Assembly (NCBI GenBank): GCA_902774295.1
Contig: CACYHP010000004.1
Span: forward strand, 1 to 64,000
Direction: 5' to 3'
Origin: an uncultured Bacteroidia bacterium
GTDB taxonomy: Bacteria > Bacteroidota > Bacteroidia > Bacteroidales > F082
Length of the DNA: 64,000 nucleotides
Shown here one piece after another: positions 33,365 to 41,084 of the stretch. Under the pieces are notes generated by a model that was not told the DNA's origin, made no database searches, and worked only from the letters and a program-made list of their open reading frames with translations. The position numbers and the translations under genes are program-made. Every line of letters starts with the position of its first letter. Position 1 is the first letter of the stretch.

Positions 33365-34522
33365 TTGGAGCGAACTGTTTTACATCTTGATTTGGACACT
33401 TTTTTCGTGTCGGTGGAGCGCCTGATAAATCCGGCGTTGGAGGGTCGTCCTGTGATTGTCGGCGGCATGTCGGACAGGGGCGTCGTCTCCACCTGCAGCT
33501 ACGAGGCGAGGCGTTTCGGCGTGCATTCGGCCCAACCGATGAGGCTGGCGAAACAACTGTGTCCGCAGGCGGTGTTCATCGGCGGCGATATGGAGCTGTA
33601 CAGCCGTTACTCCCGCCTCGTGACGGAGATAATCGCCGACCGTGCGCCCGTATTCGAGAAGACCAGCATCGACGAACATTACATCGACATCACCGGAATG
33701 GACCGTTTCTTCGGATGTTACAAATGGGCGCACGAGCTGCGCGAGACGATAATGAAAAACTCGGGACTGCCAATATCTTTTGGACTTTCAGAGAATAAGA
33801 CGGTCTCGAAGATAGCTACCGACGAGGCGAAACCCAACGGCGAGCTGCAGGTGCAGCATCAGCAGGTGCATCCTTTCCTTGACCCGCTGTCGATAGGCAA
33901 GATCCCGATGGTGGGAGCGAAGACGTTTCAGCTGCTGCGCTCGATGGGTATCGCCACCATCGGTGACTTCCGTCAGATGCCTGATGTCGTTGTCAGTCAG
34001 GCACTTGGCAAGAACGGGATCGAGATTTGGAAGAAGGCAAACGGCATCGACACCACGCCGGTGCAGCCTTACGAAGAGCAGAAATCACTGAGCAAGGAAC
34101 ATACTTTCGAGACCGACACCATCGACATTGTGTTGTTGAAGAGCGTGCTGGCGCGGATGGTGGAACGGCTGGCGTTCGAGATGCGGTCGCAGACCAAGCT
34201 GACAGGCTGTGTCACGGTGAAGATACGCTATTCGGACTTCGACACGCGCACCATGCAGCGGCAGATACCGTACACCTCGTTTGACCATCTTTTGTTGAAG
34301 ACAGTGTACGATATCTTCGACAAGCTTTACGACCGCCGTCTGCTGATAAGGCTCATCGGAGTTCGTTTCAGCAGCCTCGTCGGAGGCACCCAGCAACTTG
34401 ACCTCTTCGACGACACCGCTGAAATGACAAACCTTTACGGCGCTTTGGATAAAATAAGAAAACGTTTTGGAAAAAATGCAATCTTTAAAGCTTCGATAAG
34501 ATATAATATTAGACAGGATTAA
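33365..34522 (+). CDS. dinB: Y-family DNA polymerase (Pol IV type)
   Basis: 385 residues from TTG 33365; an upstream ATG is out of frame and no other early start exists. Catalytic residues are in place: Asp9 (VLHLDLDTFF) and Asp103-Glu104 in SIDEHYID. Palm, fingers and thumb (VGAKTFQLLRSMGIATIGDF helix-hairpin-helix) and the little-finger domain are complete. It makes short error-prone tracts past DNA lesions. The last three residues and the TAA stop (AGACAGGATTAA) are the first bases of the GxxExxY cassette. It is divergent from a LexA-like repressor, with a DnaE2-like gene downstream. Confidence 0.93.
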   Translation: MERTVLHLDLDTFFVSVERLINPALEGRPVIVGGMSDRGVVSTCSYEARRFGVHSAQPMRLAKQLCPQAVFIGGDMELYSRYSRLVTEIIADRAPVFEKTSIDEHYIDITGMDRFFGCYKWAHELRETIMKNSGLPISFGLSENKTVSKIATDEAKPNGELQVQHQQVHPFLDPLSIGKIPMVGAKTFQLLRSMGIATIGDFRQMPDVVVSQALGKNGIEIWKKANGIDTTPVQPYEEQKSLSKEHTFETDTIDIVLLKSVLARMVERLAFEMRSQTKLTGCVTVKIRYSDFDTRTMQRQIPYTSFDHLLLKTVYDIFDKLYDRRLLIRLIGVRFSSLVGGTQQLDLFDDTAEMTNLYGALDKIRKRFGKNAIFKASIRYNIRQD

Positions 34523-34582
34523 CAAGATTTACAGGATAAAATTAGACAGGATTAACGGGATTAACAGGATTAACAAGATTTT
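34511..34582 (+). repeat. left repeat arm of the GxxExxY cassette
   Basis: Two tandem blocks (34511-34537 and 34544-34582) built from a 9-base unit close to ACAGGATTA. The first block contains the dinB stop codon. Confidence 0.8.
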
Positions 34583-34610
34583 TAAGAGTTAAAAACTAAA
34601 ATAAAGAAAC

Positions 34611-34615
34611 GGAGG
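34611..34615 (+). promoter_or_regulatory. strong Shine-Dalgarno GGAGG
   Basis: GGAGG ends 5 bases before the ATG of the GxxExxY gene. Genes around it mostly lack such a site, as is usual in Bacteroidota, which supports a foreign origin. Confidence 0.7.
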
Positions 34616-34620
34616 TTGTT

Positions 34621-35010
34621 ATGGATTATGATGATTTAACTGGACAGATTATTAAGGCGGCTTATAAAGTTTATAATGTTTTGGGTAAGGGTTTTATGGA
34701 AAAAGTATATCAAAATGCAATGTTTATTGAACTTTTAGATATGGGTTTGTCTGTTGATAAAGAGATGCCCTTGGAAGTGTTTTATAAAGGCCATAAAGTT
34801 GGAGGTTATTATGCTGATTTAGTTGTTGAAGATGAAATTATTGTTGAATTGAAAGCTGTTGAAAATTTAGCTAAAGTGCATGAAGTTCAATTGGTTAATT
34901 ATTTAAATGCCACTAAAAATGATACAGGTCTTCTAATTAATTTTGGAGATAAAGTTGATGTTAAAAGAAAGTTTAGAAATTATAGTAAAGGAGAAATTGT
35001 GGAAGAATAA
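34621..35010 (+). CDS. GxxExxY protein (PD-(D/E)XK-like)
   Basis: 129 residues. It has the name-giving motif G24-F-M-E27-K-V-Y30 and, further on, YADLVVEDEIIVELKAVE, which supplies Asp66 and Glu76-x-Lys78, the arrangement of a PD-(D/E)XK nuclease core (Pfam PDDEXK_3 group). Family members are short, widespread and poorly studied; nuclease activity is inferred from the fold. The gene is AT-rich, has a strong ribosome-binding site and lies between inverted repeats inside an SOS polymerase operon. Acquisition from outside is likely. It might be the mobilising enzyme of the repeats or a passenger. Confidence 0.88.
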   Translation: MDYDDLTGQIIKAAYKVYNVLGKGFMEKVYQNAMFIELLDMGLSVDKEMPLEVFYKGHKVGGYYADLVVEDEIIVELKAVENLAKVHEVQLVNYLNATKNDTGLLINFGDKVDVKRKFRNYSKGEIVEE

Positions 35011-35025
35011 TGAGGGAAAACAAAG

Positions 35026-35050
35026 CCTGTTAATCTTGTAAATCCTGTCT
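35026..35050 (-). repeat. right repeat arm of the GxxExxY cassette
   Basis: CCTGTTAATCTTGTAAATCC then TGTCT. It is the inverted partner of 34511-34535 with two mismatches, and matches 1827-1851 at 24 of 25 bases in the same orientation. Confidence 0.82.
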
Positions 35051-35081
35051 TTAAAAAATGAGGAATATCTTGTCAGAGTGA

Positions 35082-38030
35082 GTGTATCTCGTGTATTTGA
35101 ATGTCAGATCATATTACAGTCTGTGCTTCGGCACTATCTCCATTGAGAATCTGGTGGAGCAGGCTTGTCGTTTGCATATTCCGGCGATGGCTCTGACCGA
35201 CATCAACAACACCATGGGCATTATCGACTTCGTCTTTGAATGCAAAAAATACGACATCAAGCCCATCGCAGGTTGCGAATTTAGGAATGGCGACGAATTG
35301 TTGTATGTCGCTATTGCCAGAAATAACGAGGGTTTTCGTGAAATCAACGAGACTCTGACGCAGCATAATGTCAGCAAGACACCTTATAATATTAATGCTC
35401 CGCAATGGAATAATGTCGTCGTCATTTACCCTTTCGGAAAACGTAAAATAGCACAACTTGCTGATAATGAATTTATCGGAATTAGACTGTCGCAGGTGTC
35501 GCGGCTATTGACGTCCGATCTGCGGAATCATCAGGATAAGCTGGTGATAGCACAGCCTGTCACGTTTTTGGATGAGAAGTCGTTTGAGGTGCATAAAAAC
35601 CTTCGCGCCATCGACAAAAACATCCTGATTTCGAGGCTCGAAACCCACGCTTCCCCTGACGAGATGCTGCTCCCGCCCGAGAAGTTGAAGGCGGTATACG
35701 CACTCTTTCCAGAGATGATAAAGACAACGCAATATATTGTAAATCAATGTAATATAGATTTTGACTTTGAGTCGCCGAAAAATAAAAAGACGTTTACCGA
35801 AAGCGTTTATGATGACATGGAGCTTTTGCGGAAGATGGCGTTTGAGGGCATGCGATATCGTTACGGTGACCGCGACAAAGAGGCTTATCGCCGCATTGAG
35901 AAGGAGCTCGATATCATTGAAAAAATGGGCTTTGCCTCGTATTTCCTGATTGCCGCCGACATAATACGGTATTCCATGTCGAAGGGCATCTATCATGTGG
36001 GACGAGGCAGCGGCGCCAACAGCATCGTGGCTTACTGCTTGAGAATCACTGATGTAGACCCGATAAGCCTCGACCTTTATTTTGAACGTTTTCTGAATCC
36101 GAAACGCAGCAGCCCGCCTGATTTCGACATCGACTATTCGTGGAAAGACCGCGATGAGATACACCGTTATATCTTCGATCGTTACGAGGATCGGCATGTG
36201 GCATTGTTGGGAGCTACAACTACGTTCCGCGACCGCTCGGTATTGCTTGAAATTGGGAAAGTACATGGTTTTTCAAAAAACGAAAGTCTTCCACAGTCAA
36301 TTATTGTTATTGCCCAGCAAATACTGGATTTTCCAAATATTCGTTCCATCCATGCAGGCGGTGTTTTGATAACCGAGGAACCGATAACTTGTTACTCCGC
36401 CCTCGATATGCCTCCGAAAGGCTTCTTGACCACGCAGTGGGATATGTATGTCGCTGAGCGTCTGCGGGTTGAGAAGTTGGACATCCTCAGCCAACGAGGC
36501 ATCGGGCATATCAAAGACGCGGCGGATATGATACGGAGAAACCGTGGCGTGAACATTGACATTCATCGTGTTGAGGATTTCAAGAAAGACGAAAAAGTGA
36601 AAAATCTGTTGCGCAACGCCGAGACCAACGGATGCTTCTACATCGAGAGCCCTGCCATGCGCGGGCTGCTTCGAAAGTTGCGCTGTGATGACTATAAGAC
36701 GCTTGTCGCGGCGAGTTCCATCATACGTCCCGGAGTGGCGAAATCAGGCATGATGAGGCAGTATATACAACGTTTTCATGACCCGCAACACATTGATTAT
36801 CTGCATCCTGTGCTTAAAGAGCAGCTTGAGGAGACCTACGGCGTGATGGTATATCAAGAAGACGTTCTGAAGGTGTGTCATCACTTCGCAGGTCTCGACC
36901 TTGGTGATGCCGATGTCCTGCGCCGCATGATGAACCACAAAAGCCGTCGCAAAGACGAGATGACGGAGCTGACGAAAAAGTTTTTTGACAACTGTAAATC
37001 AAGGGGTTACAGCGATAAAGTGACCCGTGAGGTGTGGCGGCAGATAGAGTCGTTTGCAGGTTATTCATTCTCGAAAGCGCATTCGGCGTCGTATGCTGTG
37101 GAGAGCTTCCAGAGCTTGTTTCTGAAAGCGTATTTCCCGCTCGAGTTTCAGGTGGCAGTGATAAACAACTTCGGTGGTTTTTATCCTACATGGGTGTATT
37201 TCAATGAGTTGCGTCGGCAAGGAGGCATTGTCCATCTGCCGTGTGTCAACATGAGTGAGTATCTGACCTCGCTTCATGGCAAGGTGGCGTACATCGGCTT
37301 TGTGCATCTGCAAGGGCTTGAGGCTGAGTTTGCGCAAAGCATTGTCAATGAACGGATTACAAATGGGAAATATCGCGGCTTAGCCGACTTCATGGAGCGG
37401 CTGCATCCGAAGATGGAACAGATGACGATTCTGATTCGCAGCGGCGCTTTCTTGTTTACTGGAAAAAGCAAGCCTACATTACTCTGGGAAGCCCATGCCT
37501 ACAACGGAAAGATGTCGTCTTACCGTAACAAATTCCATGGGATGCGAGGCCTTGTCCAAGAGACTCAGTTCAGGTTTTCACACGACACTTTTGGCATGCA
37601 AAACCATGATTATCAGCTGCCTGTAATGAACAGTCAGCCACTTGAAGACGCTTACGATGAAATGGAATTGTTTGGCTTCCCGGTCACGCTGACATGGTTC
37701 GACATGTTGAAAACGCGCTTCCGGGGAGAGGTCTTTGCTAAAAACATGATGCAATACGTTGGAAATCAATATCGTATGCTTGGGAAGCTGGTCAGTTTGA
37801 AATATGTGAAGACCTCGAAGGGCGAACTGATGCATTTTGCCAATTTTTTGGATGCCAACGGCGACGTTTTTGATGCCACAATCTTTCCTAACGTGTTGAA
37901 AATGTATCCGTTCCAAGGCGACGGCATCTATCTCATGCTTGGCAAAATTGTAGAGGAGTTCGGTCACCCCAGCATTGAGGTGCAAAAAATGGCGAAAATG
38001 GAGATTAAGGAGAATGTTTATAGGTTATAG
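35082..38030 (+). CDS. dnaE2: DnaE2-like error-prone DNA polymerase III alpha subunit
   Basis: 982 residues from GTG 35082; an ATG at 35058 runs into a stop. Shorter than the replicative DnaE (about 1160). The N-terminal PHP domain is degenerate: YLNVRSYYSLCFG replaces the usual HxH metal ligands with Asn and Arg. The polymerase palm is intact, with PDFDIDYSW (Asp347, Asp349, Asp351), then YQEDVLKVCHHFAGLDLGDAD, helix-hairpin-helix segments and a C-terminal OB-like domain (LGKLVSLKYVKTSKGEL). Its place behind dinB and a LexA-like repressor points to lesion bypass rather than bulk replication. The stop codon lies inside a heptad repeat. Confidence 0.9.
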   Translation: MYLVYLNVRSYYSLCFGTISIENLVEQACRLHIPAMALTDINNTMGIIDFVFECKKYDIKPIAGCEFRNGDELLYVAIARNNEGFREINETLTQHNVSKTPYNINAPQWNNVVVIYPFGKRKIAQLADNEFIGIRLSQVSRLLTSDLRNHQDKLVIAQPVTFLDEKSFEVHKNLRAIDKNILISRLETHASPDEMLLPPEKLKAVYALFPEMIKTTQYIVNQCNIDFDFESPKNKKTFTESVYDDMELLRKMAFEGMRYRYGDRDKEAYRRIEKELDIIEKMGFASYFLIAADIIRYSMSKGIYHVGRGSGANSIVAYCLRITDVDPISLDLYFERFLNPKRSSPPDFDIDYSWKDRDEIHRYIFDRYEDRHVALLGATTTFRDRSVLLEIGKVHGFSKNESLPQSIIVIAQQILDFPNIRSIHAGGVLITEEPITCYSALDMPPKGFLTTQWDMYVAERLRVEKLDILSQRGIGHIKDAADMIRRNRGVNIDIHRVEDFKKDEKVKNLLRNAETNGCFYIESPAMRGLLRKLRCDDYKTLVAASSIIRPGVAKSGMMRQYIQRFHDPQHIDYLHPVLKEQLEETYGVMVYQEDVLKVCHHFAGLDLGDADVLRRMMNHKSRRKDEMTELTKKFFDNCKSRGYSDKVTREVWRQIESFAGYSFSKAHSASYAVESFQSLFLKAYFPLEFQVAVINNFGGFYPTWVYFNELRRQGGIVHLPCVNMSEYLTSLHGKVAYIGFVHLQGLEAEFAQSIVNERITNGKYRGLADFMERLHPKMEQMTILIRSGAFLFTGKSKPTLLWEAHAYNGKMSSYRNKFHGMRGLVQETQFRFSHDTFGMQNHDYQLPVMNSQPLEDAYDEMELFGFPVTLTWFDMLKTRFRGEVFAKNMMQYVGNQYRMLGKLVSLKYVKTSKGELMHFANFLDANGDVFDATIFPNVLKMYPFQGDGIYLMLGKIVEEFGHPSIEVQKMAKMEIKENVYRL

Positions 38031-38072
38031 GTTATTGTTTATTGTTTACTGTTTACCGTTTACTGTTTAAAC
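38017..38072 (+). repeat. TTTAnnG heptad repeat covering the dnaE2 stop codon
   Basis: Eight heptads in phase: TTTATAG, GTTATAG, GTTATTG, TTTATTG, TTTACTG, TTTACCG, TTTACTG, TTTAAAC. The second heptad contains the dnaE2 stop TAG. On the other strand the array ends within 10 bases of the stop of the convergent gene. Confidence 0.82.
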
Positions 38073-38078
38073 TTCTAA

Positions 38079-38549
38079 CTAAATGTCAAGTCCTGGTGCG
38101 TCGACGTTTAGCATGTTATAGAGATCGTCGATTCCCATGCTGTCGAGTTCGCGTTGTACGTATGGAGCATGCTTGCCTTCTTCTGGTTTGAAACCGTCAT
38201 TATGAATCTCGTTTTTCAAGAAATTGTTGAGCTTTTCGAAAACTTGGTCGTTCAAATCCCAGCAGAAATATTGGTCACTGTCGGTGAAAAAATCGAAGAT
38301 GTCTTTTCCGTGTTCGCGGCGCACTCCGTGGAAGTTGTCGGCTACGATGTAACGCCTCAGACCCAAAGGGTAGAGGTCGGTGATGAGCTCGCATTCGTCC
38401 TGAAGCGACAGCGAACACACGCCGTTGTCGTTGATTTTAAACTCGCCGCCAATGCGCGGACGATGTTTTTTGTAGTAAAAATCTTTCGCTTTCAGCGCGT
38501 CATCCTCACTAGGAAAACGCATGTAAAAATCATAGTATTTATGCTCCAT
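38079..38549 (-). CDS. small conserved-looking cytoplasmic protein of unknown function
   Basis: 156 residues, no signal peptide and no membrane segment. Mixed alpha/beta composition with an N-terminal RFPSEDDALKAKDFYYKKHRP segment and many acidic and aromatic residues. I do not recognise a family. It has its own promoter 27 bases upstream, normal codon use and a stop that meets the heptad repeat behind dnaE2. The neighbours give no clue to function. Confidence 0.65.
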   Translation of the reverse strand: MEHKYYDFYMRFPSEDDALKAKDFYYKKHRPRIGGEFKINDNGVCSLSLQDECELITDLYPLGLRRYIVADNFHGVRREHGKDIFDFFTDSDQYFCWDLNDQVFEKLNNFLKNEIHNDGFKPEEGKHAPYVQRELDSMGIDDLYNMLNVDAPGLDI

Positions 38550-38575
38550 TTCAGGGATTTTTCATTTTTGAAGTG

Positions 38576-38583
38576 CAAAAATA
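38576..38583 (-). promoter_or_regulatory. -7 box (TATTTTTG) of the 156-residue protein gene
   Basis: CAAAAATA on the plus strand, 27 bases before ATG 38549. Confidence 0.7.
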
Positions 38584-38756
38584 CGAAAAAAAATGAGCGT
38601 CGTATGAAAAATTTTTGTATTTTTACAAACTTAAAAAATAATTAAGGTGTATTAAGTGAAAAATTGTAATTGGCCATTTTAAATCATTCATTAGCAATAA
38701 TTTACGGTCTTTGACAATTTTTAAACGAAAAAAAAGAAAATAAAAAATATTAAAAA

Positions 38757-41045
38757 ATGAAGAAATTATTTGTTTTAATTGCTGCCCTTGTGGTTTTCGC
38801 AGGACAGATTTTTGCTGCTCCAGTTGATGTCAATACGGCAAAAGAACTTGGAGTTAAGTATTTGAAAAACAACGTTTTATCGGCTAAGGACATTGTCGAT
38901 GCACAGCTTGTTTATACTTTGAGCAATGAAAATGATGTGCCTTATCTCTACGTTTTTAACCATGAGAATGGTTTCGTGATTGTCGCCGCTGACGACCGCG
39001 CTTATCCTATCTTGGGTTATGGCGAGGGCGTTTTCGATGTTAACAACATCCCTGACGGCTTGCGTTATTACCTCGGTTTTTATGGCCGTCAGATTCAGTA
39101 TGCCATTGATAATGAATGGACTGCTGACGAGGAGGTGGCTGCGCAATGGGAGCTTCTCCGCAAGGAAGGTGTCACTATGAAGACAAGAATGGAAAAATCT
39201 GTGAATCCGCTTCTTTCAACAACTTGGAATCAGGATTATCCTTATAACTATTATGCTCCGTCTTGCACCAGCTATTGGTTGGGCAATCACTGCTATGCCG
39301 GTTGTGTGGCTACGGCTATGAGCCAGGTGATGAAGTTCTGGAACTGGCCTGAGACAGGTGTTGGCGAGCATTCTTACAACACCAGCACTTATCCTGGTGG
39401 CGGTGCTGCTTTGTCGGCAAACTTCGGTGAGACCACCTACAACTGGTCGATTATGCCTAACCAGCTTGGCTCGCAGGCTAATGAAGCAGCTCAGGCTGTG
39501 GCTCTTTTGATGTATCACTGCGGCGTCTCTGTCAATATGGACTTCACACCTCAGGGTAGCGGTGCTCAGACAGGTGATGTCCCTACCGCATTGAGCGAAT
39601 ACTTCAGATATGGCGAATGCGCTAATATGAAAAGCCGTGACTCATATTCAAAAGCGAAATGGGAAGACATGCTTATGGCACAATTGGACCGCGGCATCCC
39701 ATTCGTCTATGCCGGCTCCGACACTGACGGTGGCCATGCCTTCAACTGCGACGGCTACAACAACAACCGCATGTTCCACTTCAACTGGGGCTGGAGCGGT
39801 CAATACAACAACTATTATCAAATCGACGCATTGAATACCGGCAACGGCTCCTTCAATTTATATCAGAGAGCCGTGTTTGATATCATGCCTGATTATGTCT
39901 ATGACGCCATGCTTCCGGCTATCGAGACTTTGACAGCAGAAGTGGCAGACGCAGTCACCAAGAATGTTGAAGTGAGCTGGCAGGTCCCAACAACATCTGT
40001 TTCAGGTGCCAACCTCACATCTATCCAACAGATTGTGCTGAAACGCAACGGCGAGACAATTCAGACCTACAGCAATCCTCAGCCAGGCGCCATCGTCACA
40101 TATAATGACGAACTTGCCGAATATGGCGCATATACCTATTCAATCGTTGGTATCAACAATGACTATGAAGGTGAGACGTTCTCACAAAGTGTTATGGCAG
40201 GTCCAAGCTGCACATGGAAATTCGTTTGCCAGACCACAAGTTTCCAAGGCTGGAACGAAGGCAAAGTGCAGGTCGTTGGTGGGAATGGCGCTATATTTAA
40301 AGAAATCACGATGACATCATCATCACCATTAAGCGAAAAAGTGGTGTTCCCGGAAGGCGACTTCTCATTGAACTGGGTGGCTCCTGCATCAACAGTGTCA
40401 TCAATCACAATCACTTTGAAAAACTCAGCCAACCAGACAGCCTACACATTTACAGGCTCTTCATCACAGCTCAACGGAACAATCTTCTCTGGCAACAACG
40501 ACTGCCCGAACTGCACCGCACCTACAGGATTTGCCGGTGAGTTTACATATCAGGAAGGCACAAGCGGATCACTCCTCTCATGGAATTGCGATTATGCTCC
40601 TTCAAAATTCAAGATTTACAGAAGTGAAGACGGCGTTGAATATGCTGAAATCGGCAACGTTGAAGGCGACGTTCATGAATATTTCGACGCTATTGAAAAT
40701 GGCACCTATTATTATAAGGTGACAGCTTACAGTTCAGCATGCGAGTCAAATCCGGCAATAACACCAGATGATGTTGACTATGTGACAGTCTTGGTGGCTT
40801 CAGTGGCTGAAAACTCAATCAATGCAAGAGTCTATCCTAACCCTACAACAAACAGAGTGAAGATCGAAGCTGAGAACCTGAATACCGTGATGGTGTTTAA
40901 CCTCGTCGGTCAGAAAGTCATTGAGGTGAATGTCAATAGCGATGAGTGCGTTATCGACATGCAGGAGTTCGGAACAGGCATCTACATGGTGAAAATCATG
41001 ACAGCAACAGGCTCTACAACACAGAAAATCTCAGTAATAGAATAA
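38757..41045 (+). CDS. C10-family cysteine protease with type IX sorting domain, copy 1
   Basis: 762 residues. Signal peptide 1-20; an N-terminal prodomain (about 21-150, PVDVNTAKELGVKYLKNN) like the streptopain inhibitor/pro region; then the C10 peptidase with Cys183 (YAGCVATAMSQVMKFWNWP) and His327 (DGGHAFNCDGY) plus FHFNWGWSG. Fibronectin-type or Ig-like modules follow (about 390-680). The last 75 residues are a type IX sorting domain (VYPNPTTNRVKIEAENL ... GTGIYMVKIM). Likely secreted and surface-attached, related to SpeB and interpain A. It lacks a roughly 100-residue module present in copies 2 and 3. The 170-base AT-rich leader holds no clear TAnnTTTG box. Confidence 0.93.
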   Translation: MKKLFVLIAALVVFAGQIFAAPVDVNTAKELGVKYLKNNVLSAKDIVDAQLVYTLSNENDVPYLYVFNHENGFVIVAADDRAYPILGYGEGVFDVNNIPDGLRYYLGFYGRQIQYAIDNEWTADEEVAAQWELLRKEGVTMKTRMEKSVNPLLSTTWNQDYPYNYYAPSCTSYWLGNHCYAGCVATAMSQVMKFWNWPETGVGEHSYNTSTYPGGGAALSANFGETTYNWSIMPNQLGSQANEAAQAVALLMYHCGVSVNMDFTPQGSGAQTGDVPTALSEYFRYGECANMKSRDSYSKAKWEDMLMAQLDRGIPFVYAGSDTDGGHAFNCDGYNNNRMFHFNWGWSGQYNNYYQIDALNTGNGSFNLYQRAVFDIMPDYVYDAMLPAIETLTAEVADAVTKNVEVSWQVPTTSVSGANLTSIQQIVLKRNGETIQTYSNPQPGAIVTYNDELAEYGAYTYSIVGINNDYEGETFSQSVMAGPSCTWKFVCQTTSFQGWNEGKVQVVGGNGAIFKEITMTSSSPLSEKVVFPEGDFSLNWVAPASTVSSITITLKNSANQTAYTFTGSSSQLNGTIFSGNNDCPNCTAPTGFAGEFTYQEGTSGSLLSWNCDYAPSKFKIYRSEDGVEYAEIGNVEGDVHEYFDAIENGTYYYKVTAYSSACESNPAITPDDVDYVTVLVASVAENSINARVYPNPTTNRVKIEAENLNTVMVFNLVGQKVIEVNVNSDECVIDMQEFGTGIYMVKIMTATGSTTQKISVIE

Positions 41046-41084
41046 AAATCAACAAACAGTTTATTAATCTAATTTTAATTAAAG

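Larger units (their letters stand above)
34511..35050. mobile_element. GxxExxY cassette bounded by 25 bp inverted repeats
   Basis: The left end (34511-34535) is AGACAGGATTAACAAGATT then TACAGG. The right end (35026-35050) is its inverted copy with two changes. The left side has a second tandem copy of the 9-base-period motif ACAGGATTA (34544-34582). Inside lies one gene with a strong Shine-Dalgarno sequence and 29% GC over 34621-34980 by hand count, against about 55% in a sample of neighbouring dnaE. The cassette starts inside the dinB stop region and ends 31 bases before the dnaE start, so it interrupts the operon cleanly. Confidence 0.75.

Noticed and set aside
35505-36266. 253-codon open frame on the minus strand opposite dnaE2
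   Set aside because: Antisense shadow; the plus-strand frame carries conserved polymerase motifs throughout.
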